Source of the DNA: Clostridium sp. KNHs205
GTDB lineage: Bacteria > Bacillota > Clostridia > Lachnospirales > Lachnospiraceae
Direction: 5' to 3'
DNA: 64,000 bases
Assembly: GCF_000702945.1 (NCBI RefSeq)
Contig: NZ_JNLE01000003.1
Coordinates: 662,001-726,000, forward strand
The notes beneath the pieces were generated by a model. That model did not search any database, was not told where the DNA came from, and worked only from the letters and a program-made list of their open reading frames with translations. The first letter of the stretch is position 1. Each line of letters starts with the position of its first letter. Shown in pieces: positions 45,316 through 54,453 of this stretch. The position numbers and the translations under genes are program-made.

Positions 45316-45344
45316 GAAAAACCCCGGGTGTATAACACCCGGGG
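45316..45344 (-). terminator. Terminator of the Ig-like protein gene
   Basis: Perfect 9-bp GC-rich stem CCCCGGGTG (45322-45330) with CACCCGGGG (45336-45344), then TTTTT on the minus strand. Confidence 0.88.
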
Positions 45345-45355
45345 AAATTTTCGTC

Positions 45356-46090
45356 TTATTTTAATAAACCAATTACCTTTAAGTCAGCTATATTAAAAAA
45401 GTATGCATCACTATATTTCATATGAATAATCGTATCATTATATTTGCACTCATAAATTGTATCAGGTGTCATGCTCCGGGGTGCATCTTTTAGCAGATAT
45501 CTGGATTCACCAGCTAAAGTCAATCCCTCGGATGACCATATCATATCGTATCCGTATTTAGAAGATAAATCCGCTATTGTTATCCATTCACTGTCGGATT
45601 TTGGAATGGTATACTCGTATTGATAGTAGTCCATACCATCTATATCTCTATCTGTAGGACTGATTGATGGAGTTACCGTAATTACTTCGGAGTCATCAAA
45701 TGAATCAGCAGAAGTCCACTTATCAATAGCATTACGTTCTGATAGTGCATTTTCTAAGTCTGTATCTGTCATATAATCTGGATCTTTATTGGGTACTACA
45801 GTAACTTTACAGCTGTATTTTTTTCCACTGACTTTTGCTGTTATCGTCGCTTTTCCTTTGCTTATAGTAGTAACTTTACCTGTTTTTGATACAGTAGCTA
45901 CTCGCTTGTTACTGCTTGTCCATGTGGCCTTTTTTGAAGTCCCCTTAATATCTAAATATAGATAATCCCCTTTAATAACGGTGGCTGTTTTCTGGCTTAT
46001 CTTAATAGTTGCAGCATTTACTGCCTGCGCAGGTCCGGCCAGAGAAAATATAAGTGCCAGGATTAACAACAAAGATAAATACTTTTTCAT
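45356..46090 (-). CDS. Secreted protein with a bacterial Ig-like (BIG2) domain
   Basis: A 244-residue protein with a Sec signal peptide (MKKYLSLLLILALIFSLAGPAQAVNA, cleavage near residue 26) and one BIG2 domain at about 28-100 (KTATVIKGDYLYL, ATWTSSNKRVATVSKTGKVT, GKATITAKVSGKKYSCKVTV). The remaining 140 residues are unassigned. AGGAGAAGAA precedes the ATG. It is monocistronic with its own promoter and terminator. Probably cell-surface or extracellular; function unknown. Confidence 0.82.
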   Translation of the reverse strand: MKKYLSLLLILALIFSLAGPAQAVNAATIKISQKTATVIKGDYLYLDIKGTSKKATWTSSNKRVATVSKTGKVTTISKGKATITAKVSGKKYSCKVTVVPNKDPDYMTDTDLENALSERNAIDKWTSADSFDDSEVITVTPSISPTDRDIDGMDYYQYEYTIPKSDSEWITIADLSSKYGYDMIWSSEGLTLAGESRYLLKDAPRSMTPDTIYECKYNDTIIHMKYSDAYFFNIADLKVIGLLK

Positions 46091-46122
46091 TCTTCTTCTC
46101 CTATGTATAATATTATGGGATT

Positions 46123-46151
46123 ATTATGGAGTAAATTTCCTGTATTGTCAA
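46123..46151 (-). promoter_or_regulatory. Predicted promoter of the Ig-like protein gene
   Basis: On the minus strand TTGACA (46146-46151), 17-bp spacer, CATAAT (46123-46128). In the rest of 46152-46436 I see no gene. Confidence 0.6.
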
Positions 46152-46436
46152 ATTAATATACCCAGATGCATGGTAGCTGGGTAATCAGCTTATTGATTAA
46201 ACGCTTTCATCAAAACGAAAGGTGTTATCGAATGATATATACTCATAGATGTCGTACTATATTTGAGGGTTTGGTAAAGGTATTAATAAAGGGATATTCG
46301 AGATAGTATCTCATGATTTTTATAGAGGTTATCATGAGGAATGAATGTTCTCCTCAAAACTGAAAGGTAATGGAAATTCGTGTTGCATAGTTTAGAAATA
46401 ATGCAACATGATAAGTAAAATCGTCAATTAAAAAAA

Positions 46437-46482
46437 CAAAACACGCTTCATGCCTTGAGTTATCAGCACTTAGCGTGTTTTC
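46437..46482 (-). terminator. Terminator downstream of tRNA-Gly
   Basis: On the minus strand AAACACGCT pairs with AGCGTGTTT and a T-rich run (TGTTTTTTT) follows, just after the tRNA 3' end. Confidence 0.65.
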
Positions 46483-46498
46483 TAGTTTGATACCGGAC

Positions 46499-46569
46499 AG
46501 CGGATAACGGGAATCGAACCCGCAACACAAGCTTGGGAAGCTCGAATTTTGCCATTAAACTATATCCGC
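46499..46569 (-). tRNA. tRNA-Gly (anticodon CCC)
   Basis: On the minus strand the acceptor stem GCGGATA/TATCCGC, D arm, anticodon stem CGAGC/GCTTG with loop TTCCCAA (anticodon CCC), and T arm GCGGG-TTCGATT-CCCGT are all visible. The discriminator is T and no CCA is encoded. Confidence 0.92.
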
Positions 46570-46659
46570 ACATAAAACTGTTTACTACCTAATTATAAAA
46601 CCATTAACTGGAAAATTCAACCCAAAAATAAAATTTTGAAAACTCTCTAAAAATTTCCC

Positions 46660-46688
46660 TTGACATTACTTGTTAAATTTAATACAAT
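46660..46688 (+). promoter_or_regulatory. Predicted promoter of the ECF S-component gene
   Basis: Perfect TTGACA (46660-46665), 17-bp spacer, TACAAT (46683-46688). Confidence 0.75.
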
Positions 46689-46705
46689 ACAGGTGATTAC
46701 AGGTG
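46689..46705 (+). promoter_or_regulatory. Direct repeat ACAGGTG-ATT-ACAGGTG at the transcription start
   Basis: Two ACAGGTG heptamers spaced exactly one helical turn apart (46689 and 46699) cover the predicted start site. ACAGGTG resembles half-sites of the niacin repressor NiaR, from memory, which would fit a NiaX transporter. Inference. Confidence 0.4.
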
Positions 46706-46777
46706 ACAAGACAGCTAACTTAACAGTCCGGGAGGGTGTTAAGCTTGCACTCAAAATTTAAAACTGGGGGAAATCAG

Positions 46778-47353
46778 ATGAACAGTAAGAATTCTATTCA
46801 AAAAATGACAATCGCAGCATTACTGTCAGCAATAGGCATCGTAATTCCGATGTTTGCACCAAAATTTATTTTAGAACCTGCTTCCTATACCTTGGCAAGC
46901 CACGTTCCCGTATTTATAGCAATGTTTATATCACCTTATGTGGCGATATCCGTTGCATTAATCTCAGCTATGGGCTTTTTATTAGCAGGTTTTCCGATTG
47001 TTGTAGTTTTAAGAGCTCTGTCACATGTTGTTTTTGTAGCCATCGGCTCGTTTATGCTTAAGAAGAATCCTAAATTATTAAGTACTGTAAAAGGTTCTGC
47101 TGTTTTTGGTCTTTTAATGGCCCTTATCCATGCAGTCAGCGAAGTTGCAGTAGTTACACTGTTCTATTGGGGGAATAATGTGTCCAGTACCTACTATGAT
47201 AAAGGCTACCTTTTCTCAGTTATTTTATTAGTAGGAGCAGGTACAATTATTCACAGTATGATAGACTTCACCATAGCCTATGTAGTATGGAAACCACTTC
47301 AGAAGGTCGTTAATATTCCGGTAAGTGTTAGCGGAAGAAAAGCAAGATATTAA
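46778..47353 (+). CDS. ECF transporter S component, probably niacin-specific (NiaX-like)
   Basis: Membrane substrate-capture subunit of an energy-coupling-factor importer, about 191 residues and five to six helices. The stretch EPASYTLASHVPVFIAMFISPYVAISVAL followed by AGFPIVVVLRALSHVVF resembles NiaX-type niacin transporters. ATG at 46778 with GGGGGAA upstream is preferred over TTG/ATG-like starts at 46736. It would use the shared EcfAA'T module encoded elsewhere. Substrate assignment is moderate. Confidence 0.72.
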   Translation: MNSKNSIQKMTIAALLSAIGIVIPMFAPKFILEPASYTLASHVPVFIAMFISPYVAISVALISAMGFLLAGFPIVVVLRALSHVVFVAIGSFMLKKNPKLLSTVKGSAVFGLLMALIHAVSEVAVVTLFYWGNNVSSTYYDKGYLFSVILLVGAGTIIHSMIDFTIAYVVWKPLQKVVNIPVSVSGRKARY

Positions 47354-47416
47354 TTATAACTGTCAAAATACAGGTTACCAGACCAGATTGCAATAAAGTA
47401 TTATATATAAATAAAT

Positions 47417-47673
47417 CGAAAGAGACTGTTACACAGATAATGAACCGCTCCCGTCATGAGAAAAAGTAAAGATTTATATTTTTTCTGATAGAAGAGTATG
47501 CGCCACCCTAAATAGACAAATGAAATAATAAAGATTGTCTATTCAGAGTGGCGTATAACGTAGTAGCTGGGTGGTATGGGGTTCCGGCCCCATGCCACCC
47601 AGAGATGTATTTAAGATATCAGAACTTACTTTTGACTACTCACTATCATCTGCTTGTGTAACAGTCTCTTTCG
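47417..47673. mobile_element. MITE-like inverted-repeat element, 257 bp, non-coding
   Basis: Perfect 19-bp terminal inverted repeats: CGAAAGAGACTGTTACACA (47417-47435) and its complement (47655-47673). Inside are a second imperfect inverted pair around 47497-47560 (CGCCAC...AATAGACAA with TTGTCTATT...GTGGCG) and a perfect 15-bp-class hairpin CTGGGTGG...CCACCCAG at about 47567-47602. No ORF of note is present. The nested symmetry suggests a non-autonomous transposable element or a highly structured RNA. ATAAAT flanks both sides within a few bases, a possible target duplication. Confidence 0.65.
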
Positions 47674-47747
47674 TTCATAAATTAAATTATCAGTCAGAGT
47701 ATTACATCTATTTTATTAAATTTATGAAAGCTCCGTCCTTTTCTCTT

Positions 47748-48983
47748 TTAATCCTTGGAGGAAACTTCTCCATCATTATCCCTTATACTAAAGCATATCA
47801 ATAAAAATCCTATAGCAGTAACTATAGTTCCGACAATCAACATGGCAGAAACACCATAAGCATCCAGTAACCTGCCACCTGTCAGATTAGCCAGGGTTCC
47901 GGCAACGGCTATATTTGCGACGCCAAGCATGGACTGCCCCTTTACCCTGTTCTCTTTCTCAATCAGATCATTCACATAATAAATAGAAGCTGGTGTAAAC
48001 AATGCAAAAGCAATCAGCTGAAAACACATAGAAAAGTATACCATGGCAACATTAGGAGCCAGCAGAGTTATAAAACATTTTACAACAAAGAAAAAGGCAG
48101 ATATCTTAATCAGCTTCGTTCCTTTGATTTTTCTCACAATGTAAATAAACAATGCCATAGTGGGAAGCTCTAAAGCAGCAGAGATAGAAAGGGAAATACC
48201 CATGTCAGCGCTAGCGCCGCCTACATTCTCGATAATATTAATCAGGTAAGTATTTATAAGCACATGGGAGTAAAAGATCATGGCAACTCCGCATAGCATT
48301 ACCAGAAATAATTTATGATTTAAAAAGAAGTTCAGGATATTAGAGGCTTCCTTAACCTCTCCCTGGTCAGCATCCTGCGTATACCCCATTAACTCCTTCT
48401 GCTCCGGTGTAAATTCCGGCAGTTTTTCACGAAAGAGAAAGGTTGAGAGAATAACAAATATGTAACAGATTAAGAATACCGGTAATATGATGTCAGCACC
48501 GAACCTGTCTACCAGGGAACCAAGTAAAAAGGACATAACCGCAAAAGTAATGGAACCCATGCCTCTTGCCAGACCGTAATTCATAGGTACGCCCTGATTC
48601 ATGTATTCCATGGCCAGGGAATTAAACAGCGGATTAACCGTATACTCTACGGCATTTATCAATATGTAGATTACCGTAATAAGCAGGAAGGAATCAGGAA
48701 GAAAATATAATAGAAGTCCCAACCCAAATACTGTAAACATCAATACCAATAACATGTGCCTTAAGGTTACTTTTTTTGATTTATCTGCAAATGAAGCAAC
48801 TAAGGGCTGCAGGAGCAGGGATAGAATCGCTGCAAAGGAGAGGATGAAACCTATCTGAGTGTTCTCAAAATTCTTGGCTTGCAGATAAACTGCGGCAAAG
48901 CTGTTTATAGCACATTGGCTGATCCAGTAGCTGGACTGGATGAACCCAAACTTAAGTGTAAGCCTTCTGGCAATGGATTCCAT
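47748..48983 (-). CDS. MFS transporter (LacY/nucleoside symporter-like, MFS_1-like)
   Basis: A 411-residue membrane transporter with 12 predicted helices. The N-terminus (KFGFIQSSYWISQCAINSFAAVYLQ) and the early loop (LVASFADKSKKVTLRH) resemble the oligosaccharide/nucleoside:H+ symporter branch. GAGGT precedes the ATG. It is monocistronic. The substrate cannot be read from the sequence. Confidence 0.85.
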   Translation of the reverse strand: MESIARRLTLKFGFIQSSYWISQCAINSFAAVYLQAKNFENTQIGFILSFAAILSLLLQPLVASFADKSKKVTLRHMLLVLMFTVFGLGLLLYFLPDSFLLITVIYILINAVEYTVNPLFNSLAMEYMNQGVPMNYGLARGMGSITFAVMSFLLGSLVDRFGADIILPVFLICYIFVILSTFLFREKLPEFTPEQKELMGYTQDADQGEVKEASNILNFFLNHKLFLVMLCGVAMIFYSHVLINTYLINIIENVGGASADMGISLSISAALELPTMALFIYIVRKIKGTKLIKISAFFFVVKCFITLLAPNVAMVYFSMCFQLIAFALFTPASIYYVNDLIEKENRVKGQSMLGVANIAVAGTLANLTGGRLLDAYGVSAMLIVGTIVTAIGFLLICFSIRDNDGEVSSKD

Positions 48984-49247
48984 GTTTACCTCGTTATAAT
49001 GTAATTTAATTGTGAGCTTAACAAAGCGCTCTGAAGCTGCCTTTGCATATTACCCGTTATAAAAAAGTGTTTGATACACTCCGGTAACGAACAAAGGCAG
49101 GTACAGAACGCTGCAGGGGGGGTGTTTGAAACTCATTGGATTGCACGGAATGCCCTGCTGGTATAAGCAGTTTGTAAACACACCCTGAGAATTTATCGGA
49201 TATAATCCGTTTTTTATTTAATTAATCTTCTAATATATAGTCTGTTC

Positions 49248-49730
49248 TTATAAAACTAAAGCACCTTCAAGGCGCAGAAGTTTTTCCTTTAACGGCAGTC
49301 CACCACCATAACCCACCAGTTTTCCGTTTGCTCCGATTACACGGTGACAGGGGATAATTACGGAAATGGGATTTTTATTATTTGCCATACCTACTGCTCT
49401 GCTGGCTTTGGGGTTCCCGGCGCGGGTTGCCAGCTCCTTATAACTTATGGTTTCACCGTAAGGAATGGTTTGAAGTGCTTCCCAAACCTTTTCCTGAAAA
49501 GGTGTACCTTTGGGGGACAGAGGAAGATCAAAGCTTGTCCGCTTACCCTCCAGATAGGATTTAATCTGGCTGTGGGCTTCTCTTAGCAGTGGTGTTTCAA
49601 CACCAGCAGTTTCATATTCTGAGGAGTCTCCTGCAAAATAAAGGTGTGAAATGGCTCCATCTGTTTCTGCAAGATAGAGTTTTCCGATAATCGTATCAAA
49701 AATGATGGAATTCTTCATAGTAACAACCAT
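49248..49730 (-). CDS. ogt: Methylated-DNA--protein-cysteine methyltransferase
   Basis: Suicide repair protein that removes alkyl groups from O6-alkylguanine. It is 160 residues, normal for the Ogt type. The active-site motif is IPCHRVIGANGKLVGYGGGL with the acceptor Cys in PCHRV, and the DNA-binding RAVGMANNKNP is intact. Two starts are possible: ATG at 49730, which is too close to AAAGGA, or ATG at 49718 (MKNSIIFD), about 12 bases from it. Confidence 0.93.
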   Translation of the reverse strand: MVVTMKNSIIFDTIIGKLYLAETDGAISHLYFAGDSSEYETAGVETPLLREAHSQIKSYLEGKRTSFDLPLSPKGTPFQEKVWEALQTIPYGETISYKELATRAGNPKASRAVGMANNKNPISVIIPCHRVIGANGKLVGYGGGLPLKEKLLRLEGALVL

Positions 49731-49754
49731 TCCTTTCTCACTAGCTCTCCTTAT

Positions 49755-50070
49755 ACGTTGCCTCTGCTTGTAAAGGCAGTACTGCTACAATTTGGGTATA
49801 AATCAAGCCTTTTACTAAAGATTCACATTAGTAGCCCCTTATAGGTAGCATCAGCTTACAAATGTGATACTTCCACAATCAGGGTGTGATTTATGCTTTT
49901 ACTGAAGTTGCACATAGTGTCCACTTGTATGTTGCATATACTTACAAATGTGATACTTCACTTTCAAGGTGTGAATATGCTTTTCAAATATATACATTAG
50001 CTGTATGTCACACCTGCTTACTAAGGCTGCACTGCTGCAAATCAGTGTGAATAATGCTTCTTAATAATAA
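49755..50070. repeat. Diverged intergenic tandem repeat (about 90-bp units)
   Basis: In the 423-bp gap between two genes, three or four degenerate copies are visible. Two share CTTACAAATGTGATACTTC (about 49856 and 49954) followed by a GTGTGA and TATGCTTTT block. A first, more diverged copy starts near 49768 and a partial one near 50018 (CTTACTAAGGCTGCACTGCTG). No gene is seen. Confidence 0.5.
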
Positions 50071-50153
50071 CACTGCAAAAACAACTACACCCCTACATAT
50101 CACAGGCAACCTGTGATACTGACCCAAATAAAATAGCTGAATGTCCTTATACA

Positions 50154-50996
50154 CTAACGCTTATTATCTTTCTCAAAGTTCTCTGAAAGCCATCTTGCAA
50201 CACCATCTTCTGTATTGCATTTAATTACATGATTAGCCGCTGCCTTTACTTCTTCCTTTGCATTGCCTACGGCACAGGCTGTATCACTGGCTTTGAACAT
50301 AGGAAGATCATTTAGGTTATCGCCAAAGCAGACTACCCGGTCATAACCCAGGGACTGGCGTAAAGACATGGCTGCATTGTATTTCGTTCCATGAAGGCTG
50401 AATACTTCAAGGAACCACATACCCTCTTTATTGTAATTATCCTGATAGAAGGCAGTAGCAACACCAGGTAAATTCCGGTATATTTCATATGCCGGCAGCA
50501 GCGCCTCATATTTATCAAGCATCGCATAATAAATACTGTGATCACCCGCCGCAGTTAAGAGATTCTCCACCTGGGTAAATACCTTATTGAATTTAACTTT
50601 TCTTTCGGTGTAATACTCTGTCATGCCGTTATTGGTAAGCTCTTCATAATAGGTTTCCAGGCGATTATCCTTAATCCGGTATAAAAAGCCTGTAAGACCA
50701 TATTGTCTGGCGGTATTTAAGATTACCTCAGCTGTTTCCCGGGAAAGATAAAATGTATTTAAATATTCCTTTTGCTGTATATTATACTGGATAACACCAT
50801 TCATAAGAATAACAGGCACGGATAGGTTAAGAGGCGCCAGAATATGTGTTACCGTAGCCGCTGTTCTGGCAGTGGCAATGGTAAATTCTATACCCTTTTC
50901 AATCAAACCGTTTATAGTCTCTATGGTATAGGGAGAAAGCTCAGCATTACTATTTAACAGGGTACCGTCTAAATCTGAAATATATAAGGTTTTCAT
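50154..50996 (-). CDS. HAD-superfamily Cof-type phosphatase
   Basis: A 280-residue cytoplasmic hydrolase of HAD subfamily IIB. Motif I is LYISDLDGTLLNSNAELS with the nucleophile Asp9, motif II is IATARTAATV, and motif IV is CFGDNLNDLPMF. It probably dephosphorylates a sugar or cofactor phosphate. It precedes the diverged repeat region on the minus strand. Confidence 0.9.
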   Translation of the reverse strand: MKTLYISDLDGTLLNSNAELSPYTIETINGLIEKGIEFTIATARTAATVTHILAPLNLSVPVILMNGVIQYNIQQKEYLNTFYLSRETAEVILNTARQYGLTGFLYRIKDNRLETYYEELTNNGMTEYYTERKVKFNKVFTQVENLLTAAGDHSIYYAMLDKYEALLPAYEIYRNLPGVATAFYQDNYNKEGMWFLEVFSLHGTKYNAAMSLRQSLGYDRVVCFGDNLNDLPMFKASDTACAVGNAKEEVKAAANHVIKCNTEDGVARWLSENFEKDNKR

Positions 50997-51228
50997 TCGA
51001 TTCTTCTTTCCGGCAGGCCTTATCTTTCAAAGCCGCTCAGTTGTATACAGTGATAATCTGAGTAACTGTATTTAAGTATACTAAAGCCAATTTAAAACGT
51101 CAAATTAAAAAAATTACAACTTGGTTTATCTTGAATTATTCGCCAGGTTTACTTGCATTTTCAAGGTTTTCCATATAAAATGAAAGAAAGAATGGAAGCT
51201 AAGTGGTAAGAAAGCAGATGGGAGTAAC

Positions 51229-51744
51229 GTGGAAAAGATTATTATTGAGGAAAAACAGACAAAAGCCGTGCGGCGCTGTATGCAGTCTTTTGCCTTGCTT
51301 TTCCTGTCGGTAACCCTATGGGTGGCAGGATTTCGTGAAAGGTATATACTGCTGAGTTTTGCAGGAGTTATAGCTACAATTATATTCGGAATCAGATGTA
51401 TCATAAATCTTTTAAAAGCTTCCCAGAAGAAATCTCTGATTACCATAACCTTTGACGGTATTATTGACAGCTCCTCCAAAGGCTCCGTCGGATTACTTTC
51501 CTATCAGGATATTGAACAGTTTTGTATTGTGGCAGAAGATAATGCCATTGGAATAATACCAAGGGATGAAGAGGCCTTTATCGGCAAGCTGTCCCCTCTG
51601 AAGCAGCAGACGGCTTTGGTTAATAAAAATAATGAGAAGCCGGTATTTCTGCTTTTTGTAGGCAACGCCAAAGATATGTCCCTGGAAGACATTTATACAC
51701 TTTTGAAGAAGCGTCTGAAGGATTACCGCAGTTTGTATGACTAA
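51229..51744 (+). CDS. Two-helix membrane protein (STM3941/YcxB-like)
   Basis: A 171-residue protein with two N-terminal helices (about 22-37 and 40-60) and a cytoplasmic C-terminal domain of PH-like pattern (LITITFDGIIDSSSKGSVGL, LSYQDIEQFCIVAEDNAIGI). It starts at GTG 51229 with GGGAG five bases upstream. Function unknown; the family match is approximate. Confidence 0.65.
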   Translation: MEKIIIEEKQTKAVRRCMQSFALLFLSVTLWVAGFRERYILLSFAGVIATIIFGIRCIINLLKASQKKSLITITFDGIIDSSSKGSVGLLSYQDIEQFCIVAEDNAIGIIPRDEEAFIGKLSPLKQQTALVNKNNEKPVFLLFVGNAKDMSLEDIYTLLKKRLKDYRSLYD

Positions 51745-51849
51745 AGGGCTTACCGCACAACTTAAGCATGCAGCTTGGAGTAAATAAAATTTCTAAATGG
51801 ATTTTATTCTCTGATTTATGTGTGCCAAAGCAGGAGGATAGGAGCAACG

Positions 51850-52509
51850 ATGAATAAGAAATATATATTATTTGACTTAGACGGCACAATAACTGACCCG
51901 GAGGAAGGAATAACCAAATCTCTTCAACATGCATTATCCTATATTGGTATTAAAGTAGAAGACCGCAGCATATTAAAAAGGCATATCGGACCTCCGTTAG
52001 CAGGAGGGCTGAGAGAATACTTTGGTCTTGATGACAGTCAGATTGAGGAAGTAATAGGTTATTATAGAGAATACTTTGCAGACAAGGGTATTTTCATGAA
52101 TTATAAATATGAAGGCATAGAGGAATTTCTGGATAGCCTTGTTAAAGCCGGAAAGACCCTTATCGTTGCAACCTCCAAGCCGGAGATATTTGCAGAGAGA
52201 ATATTAAAGCACTTTAATCTGGAGCAGTATTTTACTGATATCTGCGGTTCAAATCTTGATGAGACCAGATCGAAGAAAGGTGAAGTAATAGCATATGCCC
52301 TTGAAGAGAATGGAATTAAGGAGAAGGACCAGGTAGTCATGATTGGGGACAGGCTTCATGATATCTTAGGAGCCAAAGAAAATGGTATTGCCTCCATTGG
52401 TGTGCTCTATGGCTTTGGCAGCAGGGATGAGCTTCTGGAAGCAGGAGCAGACAAAATTGCCGCAGATCTCAATGAATTAAAAGATATATTACTGGCGTGT
52501 GACCATTAA
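51850..52509 (+). CDS. HAD-family phosphatase (phosphoglycolate phosphatase/PpaX-like)
   Basis: About 219 residues. Motif I is ILFDLDGTITDPEEGITKSL, motif II VATSKP, motif III lysine region DETRSKKGEVI, and motif IV VMIGDRLHDILGAKENGI. ATG at 51850 has AGGAG upstream; the frame extending to 51820 lacks a site. Probably acts on a small phosphate ester. Confidence 0.9.
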   Translation: MNKKYILFDLDGTITDPEEGITKSLQHALSYIGIKVEDRSILKRHIGPPLAGGLREYFGLDDSQIEEVIGYYREYFADKGIFMNYKYEGIEEFLDSLVKAGKTLIVATSKPEIFAERILKHFNLEQYFTDICGSNLDETRSKKGEVIAYALEENGIKEKDQVVMIGDRLHDILGAKENGIASIGVLYGFGSRDELLEAGADKIAADLNELKDILLACDH

Positions 52510-52631
52510 CTAATGAAGAATTTCTTCCTACTGTAAAATGAAGTTCTCGTGAACACGAATTCGGACAACAGCTTTCACACCCCCGTTACCTGTAAACTTA
52601 AAATACAATTTAGATAAGGAGATAGATTATT

Positions 52632-53390
52632 ATGAGATTTATTTCATGGAATGTAAATGGTTTAAGAGCCTGCCTTGGAAAAGGTTTCGAGGAGTTCTTT
52701 AAAGAACAGGAGGCAGATTTTTTCTGTATTCAGGAAACCAAGATGCAGAAGGAACAGTGGGAGCATAACTTTGAAGGTTATTATGAATACTGGAACAGTG
52801 CGGAGAAGAAAGGTTATTCCGGAACCGCAATCTTTACAAAGAAGGAGCCCCTGTCAGTTACCTATGATTTAGGAATTGAACAGCATGATAAGGAAGGCAG
52901 AGTCATAACTCTTGAGTATGATAACTTTTATCTGGTTAATGTATATACGCCGAATTCCAAGAGAGAACTTGCAAGACTGGACTATCGTATGGAATGGGAG
53001 GATGATTTCAGAGCGCACTTAAAAAAGCTGGACGAGAAGAAGCCTGTAATCCTGTGCGGAGACTTAAATGTTGCCCATAAGGAAATCGATCTTAAAAATC
53101 CCAAGACCAATACCAGGAATGCAGGCTTTACAATAGAAGAGAGAGAGAAGATGACAGTGCTGTTAGACAATGGCTTTGTAGATTCTTTCCGTTACCTTTA
53201 TCCTGATGCAACAGACAGATATACCTGGTGGTCTTATATGTTCCGTGCCAGAGAGAAGAATGCAGGCTGGCGTATAGACTACTTTGTAGTATCAGAGTCC
53301 TTAAAAGAGAAGATTAAAGACAGTATCATTCATCAGGATACCCAGGGCAGCGATCATTGTCCCGTTGAGCTGGATATTGAATTGGAGTAA
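52632..53390 (+). CDS. xth: Exodeoxyribonuclease III
   Basis: AP endonuclease and 3'-5' exonuclease for base-excision repair, 252 residues. Motifs are complete: [53 protein letters not shown], and the C-terminal [13 protein letters not shown] and [18 protein letters not shown] lies upstream of the ATG. Confidence 0.96.
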   Translation: MRFISWNVNGLRACLGKGFEEFFKEQEADFFCIQETKMQKEQWEHNFEGYYEYWNSAEKKGYSGTAIFTKKEPLSVTYDLGIEQHDKEGRVITLEYDNFYLVNVYTPNSKRELARLDYRMEWEDDFRAHLKKLDEKKPVILCGDLNVAHKEIDLKNPKTNTRNAGFTIEEREKMTVLLDNGFVDSFRYLYPDATDRYTWWSYMFRAREKNAGWRIDYFVVSESLKEKIKDSIIHQDTQGSDHCPVELDIELE

Positions 53391-53656
53391 TTAATAATAA
53401 CCTCTGACTGAGTGTTTATTCTGGCAACTGCTGTATGTTTCAGCGGCTGTATACTACAGCTGCCGAAGTACAAATCTGCTCGCAGACAAAATACGGAGAC
53501 CGTTATTTTGCAAAGTGGATACAAGAAAAGTAAGGTGTATTTTCTGCAAAGTTTATATATGACAATAGCGAATGAAAGAATTATGCAATTTCAACATATG
53601 AATAATATACACGTCTTTTCATAAATACAGGTGCGTTTGAGGGGATTTGAGAATAA

Positions 53657-54409
53657 ATGAAAAAGTTTAAGCTGGTTAATGAATATATATTCTCATTTTT
53701 AGGTGTAAAAGAAGCAAGTAACGGTATAACAATAATTGAAACTGAAAAAAGACATAACTGTATGCCAAGTTATGGAATGATTCATATGTTCTATATTGTT
53801 AAGTTTTATGATGGTTCCATTATTGCAAGTGTGCCATTGAATACTTCTGAAAAAACAAAAAAATTTTTATGTGAAAATTTTAATAAATATGATATTGATG
53901 ATAACCTCTTTATTTCACCATTAAAAGAATTGGCGAAGGAAGAAGCGAAATTAATGTTTAATAAAGAGATAAAGAGTTACTGGAACTCTTTAATTTTTGC
54001 GTGTGATGCTGAAACTATAGCAAAGCCAAACTCAAACATAACAACAGTAAAAATTACGGATAATAGTTTTGAATGTTATGGGGATGTGAATTTCCCCGAG
54101 CATTGCATACCAAACGGCATTGTATATAGTGTTATCGAAAATAATAAAATTGTTTCTTTGGCCCATGCACATAAAACAGGGGAGTATCAAGACATAGTTG
54201 CCGATATTGGGGTAGATACTTCGAAAGATTTTCGGAAAAAAGGATATGCCCGGGAGTGTGTTAATTCCGTAGCTCGTCACGTTATAGAGGGTGGCGGTGA
54301 GTCAGTTTATATTTGTTCCCCTAATAATACCGCTTCAATTGGAACAGCTTTATCAGCGGGCTATAAGCCTTACGGAAAAATACTAATTTTCACTATTGAA
54401 GCGGATTAG
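53657..54409 (+). CDS. GNAT-family N-acetyltransferase
   Basis: A 250-residue protein with the acetyl-CoA binding motif VDTSKDFRKKGYARECVNSV at about residues 190-210 and the C-terminal NNTASIGTALSAGYKPYGKI. The first 130 residues are unassigned. The gene is visibly more AT-rich than its neighbours, which may mark recent acquisition. A 266-bp gap before it holds only weak frames. Substrate unknown. Confidence 0.82.
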   Translation: MKKFKLVNEYIFSFLGVKEASNGITIIETEKRHNCMPSYGMIHMFYIVKFYDGSIIASVPLNTSEKTKKFLCENFNKYDIDDNLFISPLKELAKEEAKLMFNKEIKSYWNSLIFACDAETIAKPNSNITTVKITDNSFECYGDVNFPEHCIPNGIVYSVIENNKIVSLAHAHKTGEYQDIVADIGVDTSKDFRKKGYARECVNSVARHVIEGGGESVYICSPNNTASIGTALSAGYKPYGKILIFTIEAD

Positions 54410-54453
54410 TACCATAACAACATAACCGAGTTTAAGCCAAAATGGAGAAGTGT

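Noticed and set aside
53412..53624. 70-codon plus-strand frame in the gap before the GNAT gene
   Set aside because: No ribosome site, no recognisable pattern, and composition like intergenic DNA.
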